From contig CM073194.1 of assembly GCA_037042915.1 (NCBI GenBank), positions 1,364,001 through 1,428,000 of the forward strand: a stretch of DNA of 64,000 nt, read 5' to 3'. Below, one piece after another: positions 34,690-45,603 of the stretch; within the stretch, counting starts at the first letter, position 1; each line of letters opens with the position of its first letter. The stretch comes from Auricularia sp. M13 (Eukaryota > Basidiomycota > Agaricomycetes > Auriculariales > Auriculariaceae). The notes under the pieces are model-generated. The model made no database searches. It was not told where the DNA came from and saw nothing but the letters and a program-made list of their open reading frames with translations. A program made the translations under genes and the position numbers.

Positions 34690-37059
34690 ATGGCGCCGCC
34701 GGCTGCACCCCAGCCTTGGCCCATGTCGCCTGTCCAGAAACGGTTTTCGTTCGCAACGCGGCTCAGGTCCAAGTTCAGCAGCAGCGGCACCGTTCCGACG
34801 CTGAGCAGCGCAACCCCCAACGACGGCGAGCTGCCGCTTGCGACGCTGCGGGTCCAGGTCATTGCTTGTAGAAATCTGCACAGCGCAGATGCGAATGGCA
34901 AAAGCGACCCGTACGTGCTGCTCTGCTCAGTGTGCAGAATAAAGCAGATTCCTCATAGCAACCATGCTGTAGCTATGTCAGCGTAGCGTTCCAGCGCCAG
35001 CAGAAGAGGACCCCCGTTATCCAGAAGACCCTGGACCCGCACTGGCCTGCGAAGGAGGCGACATTCGATTTTCCCTTGTTCAAGTCCGTCGCGCAACGGC
35101 TGGGCACGTTGCTCGAAATCGTGGTTTGGGACAAGGACCTGGTCGGCAAAGGTGCGTCCGCTTTCGAGCGGTTCAATCTTACCTCTGAAATCCTTCAGAC
35201 TATCTAGGTGAAATATCCCTGCCCGCTTCTCGTTGGTTCGAGCGAAATGCTGGAGGAATGAATTTTGAGCGTGCCGAGGTTAGCATGCTCTCTGACAGCT
35301 GTCCTGTCGAAACTGAACGCTTCAACAGTCTTTCTGGATCGACCTTGACCTTCATTCTTCTCGGACAAAGCAGAAAGCGGCCTCTGGTTCTGTCCATCTC
35401 CGCATTGGCTTCGTTCATCCAACGAATGCTGTCGCAAACTTCCAAACCGTCTTCAACGAGCTCTGCCAAGTCGGAGGCGGCATGGCAGATCTCTTCTCTG
35501 CGCCTGGTGTGAGTGCTTCCGTTGCTCACTGGTCTTGCACTGATCTTCGCAGACATCCGGTGTCGGCACTGTTGCAGCGGACGCGCAGGACGCCGTGCTG
35601 TCAGTCCACCCCACCAGTTCGGACTACGCGGCCGAATCAAGCTCCAGGCCGACACCGACAATGTGCATCGACTGGGACGGCACGAAGCTCGCCTACGCAT
35701 TCACGGATACGCCCAGCTCAGGCGGCGTCCTGCTGCTCGACATCCGGCGCGCGGTGGACCTGCCGAAGCAGAAGCATTTCGCGAAGCAGGGCTGGGACAT
35801 GGACCCCTTCGTCCTCGTCGCGTCGTCGTTCCGTACGCGCGTCATCCGGCACAGCGTGCACCCGCACTGGGACGAGCGTCTTGCGCTAGCTGTGCGTGCT
35901 GACGAGCGCGTGCGGCTGCGCGTCATGGACTGGGACCGCTTCTCCGCGGACGACACCGTCGGCGAGGCATGGCTCGACGTCGCCGCATTGACAGGCGACG
36001 GCGCGGAAGAGCTGGTGCTCCCGCTCACGATCGACTTCGAACGCGGCGGCTTCGACCCCAAGTCCGCGCCCAATGGCGCTCAGCTCGTAGTTGCCGCACG
36101 GTACGCCTCTCACGCCGTCCTGCGGCGGCGCTTCTTCGAGCACCAGCTTCAGCACGCCGAGCGCGTCGACGCGCACGCGCTGGATATGTTTGTCGAGCAG
36201 CAGATGGGCGTTACGCGCAAGGAGCAAACTGTGCGGCTCGTGGGTAAGCGGACCCTCCGGCGCGGAGAGGCGGTGGACGTTCTGCTGCAGCTTTTCACCG
36301 GAGGCAGCGCCGACTCGGGCGAGGTGGAGAGCCCGACTGACGCCAATTTCGCGTCTGCGCCCTCCGAGAGCGTGTACGAGACCGCGGACGACGCAACACC
36401 GCGCGCAAGCGCCACTGCTAGCCCGGACCTTGAAGCGCCAACTGATCATCCGCGTGACGATGCGGCGGCAGCAGTTACCACTCCTGCTCCTACCATGGTG
36501 CGCATTTGGCTTACATGTTGGTCTCGCCTGATAACCTGTGTGCAGACCGACAGTACAGAGCAGTCGAGCGCCGAGCAGTCAAGCACCGAGCAGTCCGACG
36601 TTACGTTCGAAATTGCCGGCCATGCCTTGACGACTTGGGGTGACGTATGTGCCGATACTTGCAATGTACCCCGTCGGTTTACTGAAAACCTGCAGCACAT
36701 TTACGTCGTAGGCAACATTCCAGCGTTAGGAGCATGGGACACAGACAAAGCTGTATGTGTGCATTAGCCTCCCGCAAGGCGCAGCTGACATGGTGGTGCG
36801 TACAGATCAAGCTCTCGTCGTCCAAGTACCCACTCTGGACCGCGGCGGTGTCGCTTCCGGCCAACGTAACCTTCGAGTACAAGTATATCCGCAAGACTCC
36901 CGGCCAGCCAGTACGTCCGCGTCTTGTTGCTGGTGTCGTGATGTGGCATTGGCTGATCTATCATCGCTGTAGGTGGCCTGGGAAGACCCGCCGTACCTCA
37001 ACAGGACGGCGAAGACCCCAAGCTCTGGGAGCTTGCGGGTTCACGATGCGTGGTACTGA
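34690..37059 (+). CDS. C2-C2-(degenerate EF-hand)-CBM20 protein, 649 aa, PSD2-derived
   Basis: Exons 34690-34929, 34995-35151, 35199-35278, 35329-35508, 35553-36497, 36546-36644, 36696-36752, 36806-36910, 36973-37059, all in phase. C2A is at about residues 52-155 (LRVQVIACRNLHSADANGKSDP, KRTPVIQKTLDPHWP, VVWDKDLVGKDYLGEI). C2B is at about 277-375 (GVLLLDIRRAVDLP, GWDMDPFV, RTRVIRHSVHPHWDERL, VMDWDRFSADDTVGE). Both, with the WIDLDLHSSRTKQKASG-type linker between them, match the N-terminal half of fungal type II phosphatidylserine decarboxylase. Residues 403-467 align with its EF-hand region but lack calcium-loop acids. No decarboxylase domain or LGST-type cleavage site follows. Instead a Ser/Thr/Glu linker leads to a CBM20 starch-binding domain (about 553-640: VTFEIAGHALTTWGD, IYVVGNIPALGAWDTDKA, FEYKYIRK, VAWEDPPYLNR). 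Probably a non-enzymatic adaptor between membranes and glycogen-like glucan. Confidence 0.85.
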
Positions 37060-38395
37060 ACATCGCCAGGACGAGGACTTGGAGCATAAAGCTTGGAGGT
37101 GGATGGACGACTTCTTGAATGTTAACGCGCACTTATCGTCTTCGTCGGAAATTGCGTATACCTGTGTTTTTTTGTGAATGTACTATGGTGTGAAACACTT
37201 ACATATAAATTTCTTGTGACGATACTTATGCTGAACCAAGCCTGGAGATGATACCGCCAGGATCTGAGCGCAACGAGCGAGCCGTAGAGCATCCCCGATC
37301 ACATCAGCAGATAAACCACTCATGAAGCAGAGCCAGAGGCGACACAGAAGCCTCCAAGATTCGATGCCCAATATACGTGGGAAATTTGCTGAAATTTGCG
37401 CATAGACAATCCACCAGGTCAAACACGACAGGCGCCACTAGCTGGATGCAGACGCTGCGATGAGGACCGACCATGCGAGCGCGTAGTGAACGACGTTCTG
37501 AGGCAGACGAGAACCTTCGAAGTGAAAGCCGTTGCAAGCGCGACAGCACAGTTCAACTGCGAGGTCTTGACCAAGCTTCCAGGCACTGCTGAAACGGACA
37601 AGGCGCCTATAACCAACAGCGTCTAATTGGTGTGCTGCAGAAGCGGCTTCAGCGCAAGGCGGCAGCTACCTCGAGCCGCTAAGAGTAAATCCAGGGAAGA
37701 AAGTGGTCCACTGAGTTTGAAAGTCGCGACCACTGCTTTTGGACACATGCTCTTGGACTTGTCCTCGTCCTACCTTCAGTTCAGCTACTGCACGATGCGC
37801 TCAGGTCACTAGGCTCTTGCTCTATGCCATTGGCTCCCATGGCTTCACCTGGCATGCGATTCCCCGTAGGGTATCTTTGCGGCCAGTGTCGAGGTCCGAT
37901 TCTACCCTCTCGAGTAGTCAGCCAGGTTCGCTCTGTCAAAGGCGGGTTGTCATTTGGTTCGGGTCACTGGGGCTACTTTACACTGGAGCGCGTCCGTGTG
38001 AGGTCAAGATCAGAAGCGGAGGTCGGTCTGGCCGACGTGACAAAACAGGACCGTGCAGACGTTTCCGACACTTCAGTGTCGGCAGTCATATACATAGCGT
38101 CGGCGGAACGTCGTAGAGGACTGTTCAAGCGTCGCGCGCCGTTGTCGATGGGTCGAGGGCAGCGTAGCAATGAGGTCTGGCTGTTTGGATGTGCTCCTCG
38201 GTAACGATGTGTCGGCATAGTCGTGAAATCTATCCAGTGGAAAAACGAGAATCAAGAACTTGTCTGGGACGATCGTAATAGGTCTGGGAACGGGCGAGAT
38301 GCTGGCGAAATCGGAACCTCGAGACGACAAGCATAGGCGGCAGGCATCACATGGAGTCGGCAAAGGCGACAGGTCATCCGGTGGTCGTCGAACAA
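37060..38395. other. Convergent intergenic region
   Basis: Between the 3' ends of the C2-CBM20 gene and the minus-strand hypothetical gene. Frames up to 147 codons lack motifs. Nothing supported. Confidence 0.45.
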
Positions 38396-39121
38396 TCAGA
38401 GCTTCGTCTGCGTCGCCTGTCGAAGCTTTCGAATTGGCTGCGCATGCTTGGGATTCCGGCGCAGAATCGGGCTCGCAGGCGACTTCGACCTGGATGCTTG
38501 GCGGGCAGAGCGCGCTGCCTGCGCCTTGGCCAGCTGCTGAGGACCACGATTGAGACTTGTGAAGAGTCCATTGACCTCGCGAGCAATGCGGACTGCTTGT
38601 GGGGTGTCTTGGTCCTGTCCTCGTTCCGGTTCAGCGTGGCTGCCGTGGCCGGTGGTCGGTTCTCCCAGCGCTGCTGCAACGGACTGGATCGCGCTCGTGT
38701 TCAGCAGCAGCTGCCGAGGCTGCGTCGAATAATAGCCACTAGACCCCTTAGTATCGTTCGCCTGGATTTGGTCGCCTGCTTGCCAATCTGGTGATAGCCA
38801 GTACGCGGGGCCGCGCCTCGCTTTGCTCTCCTCGTGGCGCTCCATCACCGCCCGCAACGCGTCCTCTGCGTCGCGCACGTAATACGCTACGATTCCCGTC
38901 CATGGACTAGTCTTCGCCGGGGGCACAGAAATTCGAGCCTGAGCAGTGGCCGCATGGAGTTCCATGGCCTTGATAACCTGCTTCCAGCGGAACCAGACTA
39001 TCGATGGCTTGGGCGCATAGACCTTCTTGATCTCCACGTACTTCGTCGCACTCTCTTCCAGGTGCATCATCGCACTCTCTTCCAACTGTTTCTTCAGGCG
39101 TGCAGCGAGCTTTGCCTGCAT
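38396..39121 (-). CDS. Hypothetical protein, 241 aa, single exon
   Basis: Uninterrupted frame from an ATG with no recognised family. The first 30 residues are charged and helical (AKLAARLKKQLEES, HLEESATKYVEIKK), like a short coiled coil. Residues 35-110 look globular (PSIVWFRWKQVIKAMELHAA, WTGIVAYYVRDAEDALRAVM), and the C-terminal third is Gln/Ser/Arg-rich and disordered with many basic residues. The length of the frame in an otherwise empty stretch and the absence of an overlapping stronger gene argue that it is real, but there is no homology support. It could be a degenerated element-derived gene. Confidence 0.4.
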   Translation of the reverse strand: MQAKLAARLKKQLEESAMMHLEESATKYVEIKKVYAPKPSIVWFRWKQVIKAMELHAATAQARISVPPAKTSPWTGIVAYYVRDAEDALRAVMERHEESKARRGPAYWLSPDWQAGDQIQANDTKGSSGYYSTQPRQLLLNTSAIQSVAAALGEPTTGHGSHAEPERGQDQDTPQAVRIAREVNGLFTSLNRGPQQLAKAQAARSARQASRSKSPASPILRRNPKHAQPIRKLRQATQTKL

Positions 39122-39604
39122 CGTCGAGCAACCTGCCGATAATCAGCGATCTGGCCCGGCTGTACACACGAGCTGTGAATGCTTACTGGATGCAAGGCAA
39201 CGAATGGGTCGCAACGGTGGGGTGTGAGTGTGTATGGGATGACGTGTTGCGATGTGGTGGTATGTGTGAGAGCGTCCGGCAAGAGCGAGGGTACTACCAC
39301 GTGCAAACTCCGACGGGTCGAATTTATGCAACTTCACGCGTGGTTCATGGTACGGCACTTTCCTGGGCGTTCCTATCCCACCACGCGCGTATCTCGCTAG
39401 AGTTGATCATGAGTCCTGCCACGTCGCTCGCTTTGCCATCGGTCGCAACAAACACCGAAAGTTCGAGCAGTTTTCACGCAGCTTCTAGTTTTCCTTGTAG
39501 ACTTTATGGAGGAAGCGTTACGCAACGATTTTCATTCACTCCCATACTGTGCATTGGGAAACTACAACAGCAGGTTGTACGCAAGCACGGACAAATTGAA
39601 TACA
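39122..39604. other. Intergenic
   Basis: Short gap between the hypothetical gene and the 3' end of the aldo-keto reductase gene. No feature seen. Confidence 0.5.
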
Positions 39605-40856
39605 TCATGGAAGCGGTGGTGTGTCTGCAAAAGTTTGGGCAAGAGACGCCGATGGGTACCTCTCGCCCTTAGGGTCAGCCGCGTCGACGACCAATCTGAT
39701 GGCCTTGATCTCCTCGATGGATAATTTGACCTTGAGCGCCCCAAGATTCTCCTCCAGATTCGCGATCCTGGTTGTGCTGTTTCACAGGCATGAGCCACAG
39801 GAACTCCGCAGGAAAACCGATATGCTTCACTCACCCAGGAATAGGAATGATGTCCTCTCCCTGTGCCAGTAACCAAGCGAGGACGAGCTGCCCCGCAGTC
39901 ACTTTGTGCTTCTGCGCGAGCTCCTCGAACTTGTAGACAATCTCGAGGTTCTTGGCAAAGTTCTCGGGCCAGAAACGCGGGAAAGTGCGCCTGACGTCGC
40001 CCTCCTCGAAGTCGTCCGGGCTGCGCAGCCTCCCCGTTAGAATGCCGCGACCGAGAGGCGAGTACGCGACAATGGCCACTCCCAGCTCGCGCGCCGTCTT
40101 AAGGAGACCGACATCGTCGTGCTCGATATCGAGCGTGACCGGAGAGTACTCGATCTGCAGCGCAGCGACGTGGTGGACGGCGCATGCGCGGCGCAGAGTC
40201 GCTGCGCAGCATTCCGAGAGACCGATGTGCTTGATCTTTCCTTCATTCTTCAGCTGCACGAGCGCCTTCATGGTAACCTCGATTGGCGTCTTCTGGTCGA
40301 TGCGATGCACGTAGAACAGGTCGATGCAGTCAATACCCAGGCGTTCCAGTGCCCTGTTTCCAGCCTGGATTGTACTGAGACGAATGCCAGGACGCCATCT
40401 CAGATCAGCCACACGATTTCATGTCACTCACAAGTCATGGTCTCCACGAGCCGACCGGTTCCCATTCTCGTCGAGCCAGAAGCCGAACTTGGTCGCAAGG
40501 AAGACTTTGTCACGATTTCCGCGTGCCTTAAAGTACCTGTTGAGCATGTCCTCATTCCCGCCGTAGATATTGCTGCCAACATTGTGCCCGTCAGATACCT
40601 GCCCCGGCCCGGCAACAGCAAAAGGTCTGGACGTACCTTGTGTCCCAGAAGTTACAGCCTAGCTCAAGCGCCCTGTCAAGAATCGCGAAGCAATGCTCGT
40701 CGGAAGCTGGGGTGCCATAAAATGCATGGAGGCCCTGAAATGTGATGAGCTATTGAACCAGGCTTCAGCGGCAGTACTCACCATAAGGCCGAAGCCGATC
40801 GCGGTGACCTGCGGGCCATTCTTGCCTAGCTGGCGAGTGGGGAGGACCGTAGTCAT
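39605..40856 (-). CDS. Aldo/keto reductase, 341 aa
   Basis: NADPH-dependent aldo/keto reductase of the YakC-like (AKR13-type) group; reduces aldehydes or ketones in the cytosol. Exons 40856-40782, 40734-40637, 40572-40432, 40374-39835 and 39776-39605 close in phase. The N-terminus TRQLGKNGPQVTAIGFGLMG is the usual first strand. The catalytic tetrad can be placed at Asp56 (FWDTS), Tyr61 (NIYGGNEDML), Lys86 (ATKFGFW) and His128 (FYVHRID). Further signatures are IEYSPVTLDIE, AYSPLGRGILTGRL and the cofactor-binding end IPIPGTTRIANLEENLGAL. A TATAAAA lies 60 bp upstream of the start. Physiological substrate unknown. Confidence 0.92.
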
Positions 40857-40915
40857 GGTAGTACTGGATATGGGGGTGGGGGAAGTGGAGTCGACCGGGG
40901 AACCAAGCAGGCAGC

Positions 40916-40922
40916 TTTTATA
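40916..40922 (-). promoter_or_regulatory. TATA box of aldo/keto reductase gene
   Basis: TATAAAA on the minus strand, 60 bp before the start codon at 40856. Confidence 0.55.
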
Positions 40923-41168
40923 CTCTTTTTATAGTAGCACGCCTGAATCATAACAAAAGCTTAGTAACCTCCATGAATTTCAGCGCTCTGCCCACTGAAG
41001 ACACCGTTGACTTGAACGATCTTACGATACCGAGTTGCGCTGACATAGCACTGATAGATGTGAAGCTGACGATGACACACGCGAAGGAGCGCAAAAGAAC
41101 AGATGGCTTCATTCGGCACAGGGGGGAGCAATTATTCCACAGAGACACGGATTCCGGGTCTTCAAGCT

Positions 41169-43896
41169 TCAAGCCGTGTTCACACTGGGCTGCCGTCCCA
41201 GCAGGAAGGAAATTGTCGAGAACGCCGCCCATGGCACGAATTCTGCATATTCACACCCACGTCAACAGTCGCTACGGCGGCCGCAAAGCATGTACTCACG
41301 GGGGGTCATATGGCCGCTGTACAGGAACTCGACATCTGTGCGCCATAGTTCGTGAACATCCGCACGGCAGCGAAAGAACGGGAATGGACGAACATGTCAA
41401 GCCGCGCTCAGTGTGCGCATTCCCGAACGATCCGAAGTTCTGGAGTATGAAGGACTCCTCTTCAATGGGCGTCTGGAAGCCTTGCTTGCCGTTCCATGTC
41501 ATGTTTCTTCGAGTTCGAGGAGAAATTTTCATCAGCACGCCCAATTTCAACCAGGCGTCGAGAGGACACGCACTGGATGGCAATTCTGCTTCCTTCAGCG
41601 ACGAGGATGAAGTCCTAACAATTTTTGCATTTGGCAACACAGTCAAAGAGGGCGACAGAACACGCACGGCGAGGCCGTGGACGATGACCGTCCGCTTGCT
41701 CTTCTCGATGACATTGGGCAGGATGCTGAGCGCAGACGCGATGCTCTGGTCACGCCCCGGGCCGCCTGTCACAGGGTCCACGTAGACAGGGCTGGTACAA
41801 CTCTCCCATGTAATGTGCGGCGCGTGGATGGCGTCTTGGACCTGCGCGCCATGTTAGATCCAGTCGAGCAACCCAAGCTTAGCGTACGTCAGTCCTGCAC
41901 ACATAGTCAGCAGAGGCAAATCATCATGTATGAAAGAGGGCTCACCTATTAAAGTAGACAAACTGCTGCGTCGAGCGCGGGAACCCAAGCACGCTCCCTA
42001 ACGATATGACATAAGAATGCAGCCCTCTCACGCGCAGCGCGACACACAGACGACGGGGAACGTATCCGACACGCGATACACGTCGAACGCGGGGTTCAAC
42101 CTGGACATTCCATCGCGTCAGGATCACTTCATCAAAGAAAGAAGGAAAACTCACACATTCACCGCGCGCTGTACCATGCTATGCAGTCTGCAGCTTGCAA
42201 TAGCACTAGTGGTGCCGTTGGTACCGACGGGCAGCGGCAACGGGCCCTTAGGCGGGAAGGTAACGAAGTCGTCGAGGTACGTGGTGTACCCGCACGCGTC
42301 AGACGCGGCCTGAAGCTGCGCCATGAATGTCTTGTTGAATGGGAAGAGGTTTTGGTTGGCCTTATAAAACACGTGGGCGCGTCAGCAAAGGCCAGTGACG
42401 CAAGGAGGGGCCACATAACTCGAGTAGAAGGAACTGACCTGCACGAACCGCAGCGACGGGATGTCCTGCTGCACGACGCCGTAGGTGAGCGACGGATCGG
42501 CGATCCAGATGCCGTTCAGCTTGAGGTCGAGCATGTGCGGGTGTTCGTAGATGAAGTTGGCGATGTACGGGACGTCTAGACAAACACCGCCACGACGAGA
42601 TCAGCTCCCATCCTCGCTCATACCCGTATCTCTGCACTCACAGAACCCAGCATACTACACGGACCCGAAGCACATCAGCATAGCATAAGAAAGAAGAAGC
42701 AGCAAGACGCACGCTCTCGCCGGACAAGAAAAAGTTCTTGCCCTTCAGCTCCCCGAAGACCTCGAGGAACTGCTGCAGGAAGCCGACAACCTGCGCCGCG
42801 AGCTCATCGTCGTTCGAGATGCTCGGCTCGCCCTGACTGAAGCCCGTCTACGCCGCGTCAATGTGAGGTATTGGTTGTGACACAACGAGATGTCGACGTA
42901 CCCCGACTGGCTGCTCGACCCAGAGGACATTGGCGAGGTTCGTCCACGAGAACTGATTCGGCGTCGGTGCGGACTGGCCCCAGCTCCAGGCTGCATGGTG
43001 CGTCAGAAACGCACAGATGGCGGGTAGAAGTTGACGGGACGGGTAGAGGTCTGAACTCGAGAACGAGCGAAGGCGGGCAAGGTAGCAGAAGGCACAAGGC
43101 TAGCTGGGAAGGCGCGGCACCTGAAATTCTTCGAACCGCGAAGAACGAGTAGGGACGAACGACACAGTTGTGTTTCAATGGATACGTTGCTGGAGGGCGC
43201 GAAAAGAAGGGAGGGGAGCAAGACGACTCACTGATCGGCCCGTTCTCCTGCAAGAAGCCCTCGAGCGAGCTGCACCCGGGCCCACCGTTCGTCCAGAACA
43301 GCAGCTCGTCCGTGTGCGCGACGTCGGCCGCCGGCCAGAACCAGAAGAACAGCTTGCGCGTTTCGTTTGGGTGCGCGGAAATCGGCATCAAGCCCGACCA
43401 TGATGGGCCCGCGTCGAAGTTGACTGTAGGGTCCAACCAGGGGAGGGATCGCGATAGAGGAGTGTGTTGGTGTCGGACGAGGTTGCGGCAGCGTGAGCGG
43501 GCGGCGAGGTGCAAAATTGAGTTCGCGTTGACGAGGAGGTTCAAATTTGCATTGTATCGAAAGCAAGAAAGGGTGGGATGAATCAGCTCAAGCAGCAGCA
43601 CACATTGTACCGTACGCACCATCCGGGATGCTAGTCCCATCGACAAAGAACTGCCTCGCCTTCGGGTTTCGAAACTGAATGGTGGACTGCTTCTTCCCAG
43701 TGCCAGCTTCGGCGCGTTTGTCGAGCGGAGGGGGGAGCGGCGCGAGGAACTCAGAGTGCAGCCTCTCGAGCGCCTCGCGCTGAATGTCCCGTGTCGCCTG
43801 CATCGCGTCGGCCATATCGCCGCCCGTCTGCGCCAGAACGGTCACGAGCGACGCCGCAAGAAGGCTGCCGAGCATGGACTTCATCTTCAAGTTCAT
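41169..43896 (-). CDS. Secreted serine carboxypeptidase (S10), 532 aa, 15 exons
   Basis: Peptidase family S10, removing C-terminal residues at acid pH outside the cell or in the vacuole. Exons: 43896-43620, 43423-43232, 42990-42902, 42847-42713, 42654-42642, 42575-42439, 42360-42155, 42100-42048, 41997-41946, 41894-41888, 41841-41668, 41614-41574, 41506-41394, 41335-41300, 41242-41169. All phases close. Signal peptide (MLGSLLAASLVTVLAQ), then FWFWPAADVAH, LLFWTNGGPGCSSLEGFLQENGP, VLWVEQPVGTGFSQGEP and GKNFFLSGES|YAG. The triad maps to Ser231, Asp446 (HGLADFIL) and His505 (SGHMTP), with the Ser codon ending exon 4. One exon is only 7 nt. The first intron (about 196 bp) is long for this locus. 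Confidence 0.92.
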
Positions 43897-43970
43897 GGCT
43901 GCCAACTGCCAAGCCGACCAGGATTTGTGGGCGTGCGAGGAAGCATCCTGCCCCGCGAGAGACGGTGGCG

Positions 43971-43977
43971 TTTTATA
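43971..43977 (-). promoter_or_regulatory. TATA box of serine carboxypeptidase gene
   Basis: TATAAAA on the minus strand, about 75 bp upstream of the start codon at 43896. Confidence 0.55.
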
Positions 43978-44189
43978 CCGCCGCTGACAGTGAGAATCGC
44001 GGAAAGCGGGGGAGCGTCGAGTCGAAGAAGCAGCACGCCAGGGATCGCCCAGCACGCGGTGCGCGGGCCGCACCGTGCGCACGGGAGGGGACAACCGTGC
44101 GGTGCGCGCAATACGAGCCGCGTCGCCATACATGCCGCTCCGTCATTGGCCACGGGCGAAGCGCGCGTCCCGCTGGCACCCTGGGATTA

Positions 44190-45100
44190 TCGTCCTGGAG
44201 CAAAGCAGCCGAGTTCTGGAAACGCGGAATTGTGCTGCCGTGGGACAGGGCGTGGGAAGGTGATGCGCAGCGTCCGCTCTGCAGAAGTTAACTGGCGCTC
44301 TCGAGACTTGACGGTGAAGCAAGCGTCGACATGAGTGCGATAAAACGAGCTTGTCCAAATCCTCCTGTTGCGAGGCGCGCGAACCTCCAGGCTCGATCCA
44401 TGCGCGACTCGGCGAGATGCTGAGCTGCGACTAGTTGCGAGGTCCATAAAGCACGCGCGATCGGAATCTGCAATCGTGTGGAGTGCACACGCGTCAACGC
44501 GTCACTCTGTCCTGCGCAGATAAAGCAGACGGTGACGCCGAACCAAACGTCGACAACGGAATATTTGACGCAGTATGATCAGGGAGCGCGGCCGGTCGTG
44601 CAATTTTGACTGCGTGTGCACACGCAAGCCACTGGCAGCGAGGCACTCGCGCCGTTGTCGTGTTACGTCTGAGCAAAACAGCCGCCGCCGACCGAACGAT
44701 AGTCGCAGCCTGAAATTACGGTACGGGCTGCCCATGTCGACCTGGAGCGAAGCCAAGGCTGCGGAATTCTGAAAACTCGGAAAATACGAGTTTGTGGGAA
44801 AGGCAAGAAAAGGTGCTTGCATCGTGCGTCGACGCTGTCCGCTGTCGCCGAAACAAAACATCGACAAGTGAAGACTTGATAAGATGTGCGCTGACGCAAG
44901 CACAGCGCCGAACTGGGAGTGCACGCGTTATCGTTCAGTCGCGTCTGAGCAGGATAGGCGTCACTAATCGCAGCCTGGGAATACAGAATAGTCTTCCAAC
45001 GTCGCAGAGTCAAAGCTGCCGTATTCTAGAAATACGGATAACGCTGGTTGCGGAAAAGCAACGCGTGCTCGCGGTCCATGCACTGGCAGCGCGCAATCAA
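44190..45100 (-). repeat. Diverged tandem repeat, about 275-bp unit, three copies
   Basis: Upstream of the carboxypeptidase gene. Copy markers: a TTCTGGAAAC/TTCTGAAAAC/TTCTAGAAAT block followed by CGGA at about 44211, 44767 and 45022; GTCTGAGCA at 44667 and 44943; CGCAGCCTG at about 44704 and 44970; CCGAA(C/A)CAAA ... TCGACAA at 44538 and 44848. Identity is patchy, so the unit length is approximate. The surrounding region up to the SDHB stop codon (45604) has no supported gene. Confidence 0.5.
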
Positions 45101-45603
45101 GAGATAGCAGGCAGAACGAGCGGCGCGCCGGCGTCGTCGACGAAATACAAGTCGAAGCCTGCAATCGTCAGAGGCGTGCACACCAACCACCGACCGCAAG
45201 CTGCCCGGCACTCTTCGCCTCGCGGTGGAGCACATCCGACCAAAAGCGTGGGGTGTGTGGGTGCGCGAACACTGGCGATGAATCGCACGCGGGCGATTGA
45301 AGAGCAAGAGCGCAAGCGGAGGCGGAAATGGGTGCGAGTGGAAGAAGTGATGTCTGGATATCGCAGATGGGCGGGTCCCAGGTGTGCAGGACGACGGGCG
45401 AAACAGCTGAACGCAGAAGCGCAAGAAAAGATTGCAATATTTGGCATTGCGAGGGTGCGAGCTTATGCGAGGAGGACGAGGAGGAAGGAAGGGAAAATGT
45501 AAGAAAGAAAAAAGTGAATATACACTGTGCGCGACAAGGAGCAGAACCCACTAAGTACGCGCGCGTTACTTCGACAGAAGCAGACATGCTGTGTCGTTCG
45601 CGT

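Noticed and set aside
36498-36545. Possibility that the CBM20 part is a separate gene
   Set aside because: The intron here has GTGCGC and GTGCAG ends, both flanks are in phase 0, and there is no ATG with a plausible start before the CBM20. A single gene is preferred.
40973-41785. 270-codon plus-strand frame
   Set aside because: It is the antisense shadow of the serine carboxypeptidase exons, which carry the catalytic Asp and His motifs.
44792-45502. 236-codon plus-strand frame
   Set aside because: Arg/Ser/Ala-rich without motifs and lying inside the diverged tandem repeats. Judged non-coding.
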